64,000 nucleotides of DNA from Primulina eburnea (lineage: Eukaryota; Streptophyta; Magnoliopsida; Lamiales; Gesneriaceae), in assembly GCF_022965805.1 (NCBI RefSeq), contig NC_133102.1:4906885-4970884 (forward strand), in the 5' to 3' direction. Made by a program: the position numbers and the translations under genes. Shown one piece after another: positions 1 to 10,967 of the stretch (its first letter is position 1; each line of letters begins with the position of its first letter). The notes under the pieces were generated by a model, which was not told the origin of the DNA, ran no database searches, and was given only the letters and a program-made list of their open reading frames with translations.

Positions 1-3000
1 ATCTTGTTTGCTGGTCCCAAGTCCTTCATATCAAATTCCCTAGCCAACTGTGCCTTCAATCCTTGGACATGATCTTTGTTGGGGCCTGCTACCAACATGT
101 CGTCCTCATACAACAGCAAAATGATATAATTATCACCAGACCTCTTGAAATACGTACAAGGGTCTGCAATCAATCTGTTGTATCCAAGGCTCATGATATA
201 GGAATCAAATCTCTTGTACCAACACCTCGGCGCCTGTTTGAGACCGTACAGAGATTTCTTTAACCTGCAAACCAAGTTCTCTTTGCCTTTTTCTGCAAAA
301 CCTTCTGGCTGGAGCATATAAATTTCTTCTTCAAGATCTCCATGAAGAAATGCCGTTTTCACATCTAGCTGTTCTAGATGTAGGTCAAACACCGCACACA
401 ATGCCAGCACCACTCTGACTGTTGTAAGCCGAACCACAGGAGAAAATATCTCATTGAAGTCAATGCCTTCTTTCTGAGCATACCCTTTTACCACCAATCT
501 AGCACGATACCGCTCCACTTGGTTATTGCCATCACGCTTGATCTTATAGACCCATCTGTTTCCAATAGCTTTCCTCCCTCGTGGTAGTGTAACAAGATCC
601 CAAGTTTTATTCATGTCTAATGCCTCCAACTCTTCTTGCATTGCTATCATCCAAAGGGATATATCCGAGCTTTGAGTAGCCTCGTGGAAACTCGATGGCT
701 CACCATCCTCTGATAATAGACAATATGCAATGTTGCTTTCAGTGACATAATCTGAAAGCCAACATGGTGGTCTTCTGTCTCGAGTTGACTGCCTCTCATT
801 GGAAACTTCAGACTCAACATGTTCTTGTTCTTCGTGCTCTGGTACTGCTTCACAAGAAACTTGACCTTCGTCTGTCTTATTCTCCACCTGAAATATAGTA
901 GTTTCTGAATTCAGTGTGCCTTTGTCTCCCTTTACTTTATCTTCCTCGAAGATAACATCCCTGCTGATGACAAGCTTGTGAACAGTAGGATCCCACAAGC
1001 GAAACCCCTTTACTCCATCAGCATAACCCAAGAAGATACATTTTCTGGATTTTGAATCCAACTTTGATCTTTCTTGCTCATTGTACAGAACGTACACCGG
1101 ACTTCCAAATGTATGCAAATGAGAATAATCTGTCAGCTTCTCGGTCCACATCTCCATCGGAGTCTTCAGATCAATCGCCACTGAAGGAGAACGATTGATA
1201 ATATAACAAGCGGTTTTAACTGCTTCCGCCCAAAATGACTTTTCTAGACCTGCAGTCCTCAACATAGCTCTTGTTCTGTCCAACAAGGTCATGTTCATCC
1301 GCTCCGCCACTCCATTCTGTTGAGGTGTGTAAGCCGCCGCGAACTGTCTCTTGATGCCCTCATGTTGACAAAATGCATCAAACTCGTCACTGGTATATTC
1401 TCCTCCATTGTCAGTCCTCAGACACTTGATTTTCTTTTCTGAATCAAGTTCAACCCGCGCTTTGAAATCTTTGAAAATCTGGAAAACATCTGATTTCTTC
1501 TTGATTGGATACACCCAACATCTCCTAGAGAAATCGTCAATAAACGAGACAAAGTATCCCGCTCCTCCTAGGGATACAACCGGTATTTGCCAAACATCCG
1601 AATGAATCAGCTCCAATATGCTTTTGCTCCTGGCAGTAGAAGTGCCAAATTTTAATCTGTGTTGTTTACTGGTAACACAGTGCTCACAAAAGGGTAGTGA
1701 CACTTTTGTAAGTCCCGGCAGCAGCTTCCGTTCTGAGAGAATTTTCAATCCTCGTTCTGACATATGCCCGAGCTTTCTATGCCATAACACTGTTAATTCT
1801 TCTCCTGAACCAATTGATGCAACAGCTAGTTCTGCCTCTTTGTGTGTTTCTCCCAAAAGAACATACAGATTTGCAGCAACTTTTTCCGCCTTCATAACCA
1901 CAAGCGCGCCTTTCACTATTTTCATGATCCCGTTCTCGATCCGAGTTTTGCACCCGATGTCATCCAATTGCCCCAAGGACAAAAGATTTTTCGTCAGTCC
2001 TTTCACATGTCGTACATCCTGTATGGTGCGAATGGTGCCATCAAACATTTTAATTTTGATAGTACCGACCCCAGCGATTTCCAAGGCATGATCATTTCCC
2101 ATGAATACAGATCCTCCTGAGATTGGTTCATAATGATCAAACCATTCTCTCCGAGACGTCATATGCCACGTCGCTCCTGAATCCATTATCCATGTGTCAC
2201 AAAATTTGTGCCTGCCTTCCGCAACTGTTGCTGCTTCGCTGAATAATATTTCACCACTGCCTGAAGTACTGGCCACATTTCCTTGAGAACTTTTATCGAT
2301 ACTCGTACACTCTCTCTTGAAGTGCCCTTTACCGCCACATTTAAAGCAGTAAATATTTTTCTTCTTACTTCTTGACTTTGATCTACCTCGTCTTTGGCTC
2401 CCACTGGAGTCACGGTCCATAAATCTTCCTCTTATCATCGGTAACGCCTCTGCCTGCTTCGAGGATACCAACTTATCTTCCTTATTCTTGCGCCGGTTTT
2501 CTTCTCCGAGAACCGCAGTTAAGACATCGTCGAATCTTAGAAAGCCCATCAGAATATTGTTGGTAATGTTGATGATAAGTTGATCGTATGAATCTGGTAG
2601 ACTTTGAAGTAGAAGCTCCGCACGTTCATTTTCCCCTATTTTATGCCCCATGGAAGTGAGTTGGGCAAATAGAGTATTTAGTGTGTTGATATGGTCGGTC
2701 ATCGATGAAGATTCCGCCATCCGAAGAGTATAAAGCCTTCTCTTTAGGAAAATCATGTTGTGTAGCGACTTGACCTCGTACATCTTTGTCAGAGTATCCC
2801 AGATAACTTTGGCTGTTTTTATCTCAGAGATACTTGACAAAACTTCGTCAGCTATAGCCAAGTGTAAATTGGCAACAGCATTATCATTCATCTCATTCCA
2901 CTTTCCATCATCTGCAATCTCCACCGGTCTATCTCCAATAGCCGCCAAGCAATTCTCCTTTCTTAAAACTGCTTGTATCTTTATTTTCCACAACATAAAA

Positions 3001-3041
3001 TTGCTTCCGTTGAACTTTGCTATCTCGTAGCTTCCCGTCAT
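1..3041 (-). CDS. copia gag-pol polyprotein (partial, C-terminus outside window)
   Basis: The ATG is at 3041-3039 and about 1013 codons read without a stop to the window edge (hand-translated). In order: gag; a CCHC zinc knuckle with pattern CFKCGGKGHFKREC near 2308-2349; an aspartic protease signature DSGAT near 2180; the integrase HHCC zinc site (WHRKLGHM ... FCEHC) near 1690-1785; the integrase catalytic D, D, E (HSDVW, RTDNGGEY, GVAERMN) between about 1600 and 1300; and the RT region with LDVKTAFLHGDLEEE near 340-385 and the catalytic box YEDDML near 95-112. The usual copia box is YVDDM, so one residue next to the catalytic aspartates differs. The protein would package RNA, process itself, copy RNA to DNA and integrate it. 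Confidence 0.92.
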   Translation of the reverse strand, partial: MTGSYEIAKFNGSNFMLWKIKIQAVLRKENCLAAIGDRPVEIADDGKWNEMNDNAVANLHLAIADEVLSSISEIKTAKVIWDTLTKMYEVKSLHNMIFLKRRLYTLRMAESSSMTDHINTLNTLFAQLTSMGHKIGENERAELLLQSLPDSYDQLIINITNNILMGFLRFDDVLTAVLGEENRRKNKEDKLVSSKQAEALPMIRGRFMDRDSSGSQRRGRSKSRSKKKNIYCFKCGGKGHFKRECTSIDKSSQGNVASTSGSGEILFSEAATVAEGRHKFCDTWIMDSGATWHMTSRREWFDHYEPISGGSVFMGNDHALEIAGVGTIKIKMFDGTIRTIQDVRHVKGLTKNLLSLGQLDDIGCKTRIENGIMKIVKGALVVMKAEKVAANLYVLLGETHKEAELAVASIGSGEELTVLWHRKLGHMSERGLKILSERKLLPGLTKVSLPFCEHCVTSKQHRLKFGTSTARSKSILELIHSDVWQIPVVSLGGAGYFVSFIDDFSRRCWVYPIKKKSDVFQIFKDFKARVELDSEKKIKCLRTDNGGEYTSDEFDAFCQHEGIKRQFAAAYTPQQNGVAERMNMTLLDRTRAMLRTAGLEKSFWAEAVKTACYIINRSPSVAIDLKTPMEMWTEKLTDYSHLHTFGSPVYVLYNEQERSKLDSKSRKCIFLGYADGVKGFRLWDPTVHKLVISRDVIFEEDKVKGDKGTLNSETTIFQVENKTDEGQVSCEAVPEHEEQEHVESEVSNERQSTRDRRPPCWLSDYVTESNIAYCLLSEDGEPSSFHEATQSSDISLWMIAMQEELEALDMNKTWDLVTLPRGRKAIGNRWVYKIKRDGNNQVERYRARLVVKGYAQKEGIDFNEIFSPVVRLTTVRVVLALCAVFDLHLEQLDVKTAFLHGDLEEEIYMLQPEGFAEKGKENLVCRLKKSLYGLKQAPRCWYKRFDSYIMSLGYNRLIADPCTYFKRSGDNYIILLLYEDDMLVAGPNKDHVQGLKAQLAREFDMKDLGPANK

Positions 3042-3182
3042 TATGTCTACAACAATTTTAGTAGACCGGACAAAATAATCCCGCCTTAAATAAAAAATCT
3101 CAAAAAATCTTTTCTGATGTGGAAGATCAGTCTAGGCTGCAACCACAGAGCATACTCAGAATCTTAAGAAATTTTAAACCAA

Positions 3183-3195
3183 GGCTCTGATACCA
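3183..3195 (-). other. Primer-binding site (tRNA-iMet type)
   Basis: The minus strand reads TGGTATCAGAGCC just inside the LTR. This is the standard initiator-methionine tRNA complement used by plant Ty1/copia elements to prime minus-strand DNA synthesis. Confidence 0.9.
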
Positions 3196-3197
3196 CT

Positions 3198-3677
3198 TGT
3201 TGGTCCCACGTGCGGAATTTGAGATAATAAAAGCCGAAAATAAAGAATAAACTGGACACCGAGATTTACGTGGAAAACCCCTAAAAATTATTAGGGTAAA
3301 AACCACGGGCAAGATGAAAAGAATTTCCACTATAATATTTTGTTGTGTGCAACTCACTCACTGTGTTTCCAAAGAGAACACATACTCTCTTAATACAGGA
3401 GAACAAAACACCTCACAAATATTATAGAACTAAGCACTCAAATGCTTATAAGATGAGAGAAAACTCGAAGAAGGGATGATTTCAGAATGAATGGGGGAGC
3501 TCTATTTATAGAGCCCCCTGACCGTGTGAAGACGTCTTCCATCTTTCCACGAAACCTTTGAGCAGCCCACGTTTTTTTTTCTTTTGCTGCCACTTGTGCA
3601 TTTAATGCACCTACCGACAGCTAGTAAATTTTACTGTTTATTTTTTCCGGGTTTTGGAAATTCTTGTGTATTTGACA
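3198..3677 (-). repeat. Long terminal repeat of the copia element (5' LTR, about 480 bp)
   Basis: The inner edge is clear: TGTTGGTCCC begins at 3198, two bases from the primer-binding site. The outer edge at 3677 is inferred from a TG...CA pair (TGT/ACA) and is less certain. A TATA box, CTATAAATAG on the minus strand near 3500-3515, sits where a U3/R promoter is expected. The target duplication cannot be checked because the partner LTR is off the left edge. Confidence 0.7.
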
Positions 3678-3903
3678 TGTTGCGAATTCTACTACCTGCT
3701 CGTTATTGTTTTACTGGATACAGGGGCAATGGAAAATATTTGTTAAAATTCCGGTAGCCTCATTTCTTGATATTTGGAACATTAAGTGAATTAATGCAAC
3801 TTTTGGGTTTTGTTAACCAATTATCGTGCTTGTTCTTTTTGTGTCTATCCTGTTATATTTTTCTCCGCCTTTCTGTGCTTAGACTTTTTATGTCGTATGA
3901 TAG

Positions 3904-6900
3904 GTGCCTATGATGAGTATAAGCAGGCAAACGGATCAGAAGGTTCAAGACCAAAAATGATTCGCGAGCTGGTTTTGCACACAATTTTAGCTGGCTTTTT
4001 TGGATTTAAGTTTCTAGAAACAACCTACGCAGACAGCGATGAGGTTGGAATATTGAGCATTTCTTCTACATTTCTTTGTTTTTTTCTCCTTTATTGATTA
4101 TATTTGTTATGAAATATGAACTTGTTTGATTTGCAGGGAGCTTCTACTGCTCCTCCCCCACCTGAATCTCCTCCTATGTCAAGCCATAATCACCTGGAGG
4201 AAATTGCCAAGAGAGAAAAACTTCGTCTGGTGGAACTGCTCAAGAGCAAGGGAGGCCAATATGGTTCTTATCCTCGTTTTACTGTTGCTGTTAAGGGAGA
4301 AAAGGTTAGTAGGCTGTTCTCTGCATATATATGTTGCCTGCAAAAAACCAAATTATACTTTTACGGACTAGCTATTTAACATTTTAAGGTTGGAAGGGCC
4401 TAATAGATGAATTTTGTCAGGTGACTTTCAAGTTCCAAGTTCCTCCTTCCTGTGAGATTCCACTTCTAATCTCAATTCTTGTTACTCGTCTTGGAGTCAA
4501 GGCCAACGGTGGTGTTGGATCAGATATGATATTGCAAGCTTGGGACAGGTTTTGATGTGTTAACTTTTCAGCTATCATAATTGCTAATAATTTTGATTTC
4601 TGTTTGCAGTGATGCAGTCTCTTTGCATGCTAATAGTTATGACCAATTTTTGACAGCGGTGTTGCTTGGCAATTAACTCTCAGTCGCCCGAACTATAAAA
4701 AGGGAACTGTTGGTGACGAAGTTCAGGCTAATGATACAAATGCAAGCGATAATGATGGAGAGCTACGCATTCTTATTTTTCGTCCACACGCGAGCTCCGA
4801 CAAAGCTGTCAGTTTTAAGTAGTCAGATAGCTATTACAAGATTTGTGTAGCAGTTTAACTTCGATTTTGGTTTGCTAGCCAAATAGTTTTTTGTGTGTGC
4901 ATCAGTTGATGCTAAGTTTATATGTTTGGTAACTTCCCTTGTGCAGGAATTTGAGTTCTTGAAGCAGGGAAGTTTTACACTTGAGGAACTTGATGCTTTG
5001 GCATCTGCTTTGCAGTTAGCAGGACAACAAAAAAGCTTGGAAGTAAGGCCGAGGGGAAATGTTGTTCCGACATTTGACAAAACAATCTCTAGTCTTGAAG
5101 CCATGGGGGTCAAAATATATGGACTTTCACAGCCAAATATAGAGCACACCAATGTTGATATATCATGGGACAATATTGCCGGCTATGATAATCAAAAGCG
5201 GTATAAAAAGTGACCCTAGTTTTAGTACGTGAATCTTTGGTGCTTGAATGGATTCTATATATGTAACTCTATATGGAGATGTATAGATGCATGAAAAGGC
5301 AATGTTAATTTCATTTATGTTGTAATTCTTTGCTTGAAGTTTTAAGTACAAAATTTACCTCTGCTGAGCTAGCAATGCGAGAACGTATATTAGCTGGCAT
5401 GTTTTAATTCAATTTGTTTCCTTCTGACTTCACACTTGATCTTCTTTGTTGACTTCAAATATTATGAATATGAGATGAAATGATGTGGTTTTTATATCTC
5501 TCCTACATTACCATTTACTTTTGATGTTGAAGGGAGATAGAAGATACAATCTTACTGGCTCTCAAGAGGCCAGAAGTGTACGATGATATTGCTCGAGGCA
5601 CTCGCTGTAAGTTTGAGACCAACAGACCTCGTGCAGTTCTTTTTGAAGGCCCGCCAGGTTTTTTATCTTGATATCTTAATTGGATACAGTTTAGATATTT
5701 TCTTGCCCTAAAATGTCATTGGTATCGTGCATACTTTTGCATAATCGATGTCGTAGTGGTTGAAGGTTTACCAGTGCCTTGGGTCCTAGGTGTAAAGGGC
5801 CAGAGGAGTAGTACATTGAGTTGAAGGCTGTGTTCACTGATGTATAATATCATTATAAACTCTAGATATATGAAAAAGAAATGTCATATAGCATCAAATA
5901 TCTTACTTCAATGTGTTTTCCAGAAGCTAAAAGGTTCGAAATGCTGGGAAGGCATGCGTCTTACTTGAAAAATCTACAGTGGATGTAAGTTAGAAGTTGC
6001 TTACCTATTGCTTTTGGTTTCAGGTACAGGGAAAACATCTTGTGCTCGTGTAATTGCTAATCAAGCAGTACGACATTTTATTCATTTTAAAGCTTATGCC
6101 GAATTCTTTTACGTGTATTCTTTTCGCACGACTGTGTGTATTTGCTTTCGATTATATCACGTCTCTGTGTTTGATGGATTGAGTGATTTATACCTGATAT
6201 TTGTGATTTTCTAAGTTAATTTTCCCTACTATCTGAAAATGATGCAGTCTTGGATTAAGTTTTTTTTAATCTTAATGATGAGTATGCTCTGTCCCTTGCA
6301 AGGGTGTCCCATTGTTATACGTTCCACTGGAGGTTATAATGTCCAAGTATTACGGCGAAAGCGAACGCTTAATGGGAAAAGTATTTTCACTTGCTAAGGA
6401 AATCCCAAACGGTGCCATCATTTTTCTAGATGAAGTAAGTTATACGATAAAAAGATTGTGGAGTTGACCTTTTATTTCTCTGGCTGTGATTTGCCATCAT
6501 TATTTTATTTTTGTCGTTGGCTAAATTGCAGGTTGACTCTGTGGCTACTGCCCGTGATAGTGAAACACACGAAGCCACACGTAGACTTTTATCTGTATTG
6601 CTGCGGCAGGTAGTTACAAGTTGGAACTATGGTATTTGTCAAAAAAGTATGTTTGGAACTGCAATGCTTAACTGTCACGATTTCATGCGCTGGTTGAATT
6701 ATTTCACATAAATCCTTATGGGGCTGTTAGAATACTGGTTAATGGGCACAGATGAAGAAATACATCAGAAATAATGATCGATCAAACACAACAATAGTCC
6801 TATAATATATTCGCGGAGATATTCTCTGTACAAGCAATGAAGTTACTCCCCCTAGCCACTGCTAATATTCACCAAACAAGACGGATAAAATAACTGAATG

Positions 6901-8408
6901 ACCTCCTAATCTCACTCCTCCCTCTCATTTTATTTTTCACTCCCCCATTTCTAGATTCTTCTAAGACTCAAATAAGCCCCAACATTTTAGAGCCCATAAT
7001 AATATTAAGTCTGTAACAGGGGCGCTGTTTCTTACTGTTAATTGCTGCACCAAAATCATCTCATTAGCACGCGATTGAATAAATTTTATTTTAGTTTCTA
7101 TGTATTTGGATGCCTAGTATCGGATGAGCCAAATTTTCTTCTCCATTTGGAATTATTTCCCGATCAACAATCACACAAACTTCATCACTCGTGTACAAGG
7201 TGGATAACTAAAAATCTATATACAATCAAATACAATTGGCATGAACTTCCAGGCTTGCTTCGAAACTGCAAAGTAATATTATAGCTACACGCAAATGGTG
7301 ATGTATAAACTTAGATTCTACGTGTACTATCTACTATCTCCCTGTACAGAACTGTGGGCTTGTGGCCCATGTCAATTGATTTGGCGTGGTCCGAGGCCAC
7401 ACAGATCTTATAAGAGGCCATACAGATCTTATTACTCAACCCTGTCTCTGGTATTGTTGAAATGGAAAAGAAACATAGAACAAAAGCTCAACATATTTCT
7501 CATACATTTTCATGTAATTCAAATTATCCATTTTGGCATAATTACACAAATTTTTGTAGATTGATGGATTTGAGCAGGACAAGGAAGTCGTTGTTGTTGC
7601 TGCAACTAATAGAAAGCAAGACCTTGATCCTGCTTTGTTGAGGTGATGAAATATTTCATGCTCTTTTGTCTTCTGATATCAGACACTTTAATCGTTACAT
7701 GGTTCTGTTTGTCTCTTGCAGTCGATTTGATTCAATGATTGCTTTTGGCTTACCTGATCACCAGACTCGTCAAGAAATAGCATCTCAGTACGCAAAGCAC
7801 CTGACAAAATCTGATTTAGCTGAACTGGCTTCAGCTACTGCTGAGTGAGTCAAATTGATTCCCTAAACTCCAGAGTGTTCAGATTGAAAATTTTGGAGTG
7901 GAGAATGTTCGATCAATAGAAACAAATTCCTAAAACCTGTTTGGAAGGTTTTGATCTGTTTTACTGATGTCAAACTGTGACAAATGTTTGGGATAGCAAT
8001 TACCAGCACCACAGATTTGAAATCCTCCTAATGTTGAACTCATTCATATGTCCAAAATATATAAGTTGTTAAACTAATCCCTATTAACAAATGCAGAATG
8101 TCCGGCCGGGATATAAGGGACGTGTGCCAACAAGCAGAGAGGCATTGGGCGTCGAAGGTACTGTGAAATCCCTGAGTTTTTTTTCAGTCTTTGTTTTCTG
8201 CTCCTTGAATCAAACACTAATCCATCAAAAATCTAAAATCAAATAGATTATTCGAGCTCAAAAAGATGAACACGACGGTTCCCTTCCTCCACTCGAAGAA
8301 TACATCGAAAGTGCGCTGAAACGGCAAGCTGCTATATCTGGTGCTGCTGCTCAGAGTCGAAAACAACATTCCCCTCTTTCAAAGAAGCCCCAGTTTGATT
8401 TTCTATGA
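3904..8408 (+). CDS. AAA-type ATPase, 3' 13 exons (5' end outside window)
   Basis: Exons: 3904-4043, 4137-4304, 4421-4548, 4657-4807, 4947-5200, 5533-5657, 6024-6067, 6303-6434, 6532-6609, 7560-7642, 7722-7844, 8097-8157, 8247-8408. All junctions are GT-AG and keep the frame, giving 548 visible residues. The ATPase core has Walker A GPPGTGKTS (split across the introns at 5657/6024 and 6067/6303), Walker B IIFLDEVDS, an ATNRKQDLDPALLSRFD sensor/arginine-finger stretch, and an AAA lid with MSGRDIRDV. The N-terminal part has a short hydrophobic helix (ELVLHTILAGFFGF), so the protein may be membrane-anchored. It is an AAA family member of the FtsH/Cdc48-like superfamily. I could not assign an Arabidopsis orthologue or a substrate. 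No zinc-protease motif follows the ATPase. Confidence 0.88.
6725..7018. repeat. Solo LTR in an intron of the AAA-ATPase gene
   Basis: A 294-bp segment starts TGTTAG and ends TGTAACA, so its termini are the perfect inverted repeat TGTTA/TAACA. It is flanked on both sides by the direct repeat GGGGC (6720-6724 and 7019-7023). A 5-bp target duplication and TG...CA ends are the signature of an integrated LTR. No internal retroelement DNA remains, as expected after LTR-LTR recombination. It lies in the 950-bp intron between 6609 and 7560. Confidence 0.8.
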
Positions 8409-9197
8409 AGTCTTTACTCAACAACAGACTCGAAATCGTTGATATATATATGTATATATTTAACCACCCGTAGAATTTATTAAAAGATTTTGAAAATTTA
8501 TACGAGTAGTTTATATAAAATGATACAAGTAATATAGCATGTTGGTTTTTTTTTTACGTAGCACATAGATATGGTTAAGTTCGGATTTTGTGGAAGGTAA
8601 AGCAATTTGTCTGGATGCCTGTATGTTAATCTTATTGTAATCCATTCGAAATGGTACAAAATTGCCGATATGGTATTTAAAATCCGCTTTGCATTTCTTT
8701 AAATCTTACATTTGAAAACATACAAATCTCGCTGAGAACATTCAAGCGAAGTTTTAAATACATTTTTAGGGTTGAATCGAACAATTAAATTAGTTTATGA
8801 TTTAAATCTTATTATAGCGAATGACATTTCGACTTGGCCGTAATTCCAAATATTTGCCAAAAATCTATTAACAATGCCTAACAAAGTATCAAGCTTGAAT
8901 TTTGTGAATAGAAAATATGGGTGTTTGGGTAGCTCCTTCATCATGCAGCACCACAATGTAAAATTTATTTCTAATTTATTTGTAATATCATCCATTAATA
9001 GAAAGAGTAAATGTTTGTGAACCTCAGATGCTTCGAGTTGTCCCACTCGAAATCGCAGTCGGACGAGTAAGGTTACTGTCGGATCAGGTTGGTGTACAAA
9101 ACGACCACCTGAATCGTCGGGTTGGTTTTATGAATAAACAACTGAATAAATGAAATCGCGTTTTACTAATGTCACCTTATTTATACATTTAGAATCA
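8409..9197. other. 3' UTR and intergenic DNA downstream of the ATPase gene
   Basis: AT-rich sequence with no recognised gene. A slightly GC-richer patch lies at 9040-9130 but has no convincing open frame. Confidence 0.6.
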
Positions 9198-10132
9198 CTA
9201 GCATGATGTACGTGCGTTGCACGTAATTTCAATTATATTATAAAAATTAAAAAAATATGATTTTATAAAAAAAAATAGAATCATTTTGTTATTTATCTGA
9301 GCTTAATTTCTTATCATATTAGACGATTTATAAAAATTTATATAAGTTACTTTCAAAATTGTTTCCCATATTAAAATTCAAGCAGTTGATTTTATGTTAT
9401 ATAATAAATTGTAATGAACATAATATATAAAATAAAATGAACTGAAACAAATTTTTTTAAAAAAAATTTTATATTCAAACACAACGTAAAAATTAAATAA
9501 CCTAAAAATCAACCAAATTATGTATTTTACCAATGTATAAATCATAATCTACAAAAGCGAAGCGTACTAAAGACAAATAATTATCAATTTAAAATCAATA
9601 TGACTAACTCTTAAAAACAATATTAATAAAAATGAAATAGTAATATTGATAGTAAAATAACTCATAATATTTAATTTAACCTCCTAAATTTTTTTTTTAT
9701 TTTGTATTTTTACAATTCTATATATCATGGATCCTAAATTCTAATATCGATCTTTCGTAAACTAACATTGATGACTGTTAATTTCTTGTTAAATAAGTTT
9801 TAAAATAATAAATAAATCAATATATGTAAAAAAAACGGACATTCAGATAAGATTATATGGTAAATATCAAATAAACTCATATAATAATTATTAAATATAG
9901 ATTTGAAACTATATGATTTTAACCATTAAAATTTGAAATATAACAAAAGAAACATGTAGAGAGAATTAAAAGGATAAAACATATAAATGTAGTATAAAGA
10001 TGAGTTATTTGGTAAAATTAATATAGGAGTTACATTCTAATCTTGAAGTCATGTGTATAGAAGGTTAATTTTGTCATTGCACAATTGGAAAACAATGTCT
10101 TTCATCCACACTTTTATAGGTATATATATAGA
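9198..10132 (-). mobile_element. Non-autonomous Helitron (935 bp)
   Basis: On the minus strand the element starts TCTATATATATACC (10132) and ends with the hairpin ACGTGC-AAC-GCACGT, a short spacer ACATCATG and then CTAG (9201-9198). The 5' TC, the 3' CTRR, a stem-loop about ten bases before the 3' end and insertion between host A and T with no target duplication are the defining Helitron features. The flanks are A at 9197 and T at 10133 on the plus strand, as required. The interior is very AT-rich and has no helicase/Rep frame. Confidence 0.85.
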
Positions 10133-10967
10133 TAAAACATGAAATATTTTGAGAATCGCCCCATTTTTCTTTACGCTTGGCTTCAAATGATAAAAGCCCG
10201 AATGCCTGGAAAATGGAAAAGTTCACATGTCCAACTCAACAAGACAACCATATAAAAAAATATAGTGTACATATTATATAGTAAATCTCCACCGGAAAGC
10301 TCATCAGTTGTCTCAAATTCATCTTTTAATACAATAAGGATATGTTTGGTGTGTAGGATATAATAATTACTTGGATTGACGACAAAACTCAAGGAAATGA
10401 TATATAATGTGTTGTGATAAAATATGTTTTGTTTGGTAAGATTTTAATGAGTATGATAAATTTTACATTTTTTGTTGTTGAGACAAAAATACCTTAAACT
10501 AGTATTGATGACAATTTGGTATATAAAAATGATATTTGTAGCATAATTTTTCTAGGTAATTACCAACATCTAAGTGTCACAAATTAAGGAAAAAGACAAA
10601 AAGAAAAAAAAATCTTCTTGATAATTGAGATAGCAATAGATGAAAGATCCCATTAATATAAGCAACTATATGTTAATTCAACGATCTCAAATCTCAATAT
10701 ATTCGAAGTTCTAAGTTCTATATGTTATTATTGTAGATGATATTTCTTCTAGTGCTTCTTTGTTGTTCTTTCTTACTAAATTACTATTTCTGCCGCACAT
10801 TTTATCAAGTCTTAGTATCACGGTTATCACTAGTTATTCACCAAGTGTTTTTGCAGTCTATATTATTATTGTAAAGATGAATATTTCTTCTAGTTCTTCT
10901 TTTGTTGGTTTTTCTTACTAAATTACTCTTTGTGTGTGCCAGACATTTTATCAAGTCTTTAATCCAG
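10133..10967. other. Intergenic DNA with an imperfect direct duplication
   Basis: AT-rich, no gene seen. About 90-100 bp near 10728-10820 recurs near 10860-10958 (shared landmarks: ATTTCTTCTAG, TTCTTACTAAATTAC, ACATTTTATCAAGTCTT). The copies are about 130 bp apart, and the second abuts the OSCA remnant. Confidence 0.6.

Larger units (their letters stand above)
1..3677 (-). mobile_element. Ty1/copia LTR retrotransposon, 5' part (LTR, PBS, gag-pol); continues beyond the left edge
   Basis: The element runs right to left. It has an LTR (about 3198-3677), a primer-binding site matching the tRNA-iMet type (minus-strand TGGTATCAGAGCC, 3183-3195), and then one open gag-pol frame from 3041 to the window edge. 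Domain order gag, zinc knuckle, protease, integrase, reverse transcriptase is the Ty1/copia order. The style resembles the Tnt1/Tork group, judged by eye. The rest of RT, RNase H and the second LTR lie outside the window. It lies antisense to the neighbouring AAA-ATPase gene, probably in one of its introns, because the first visible ATPase exon begins at an AG acceptor only 226 bp from the LTR edge. An uninterrupted frame suggests recent insertion. Confidence 0.93.

Noticed and set aside
1618..2091. 157-codon plus-strand open frame
   Set aside because: Antisense shadow of the copia gag-protease-integrase frame.
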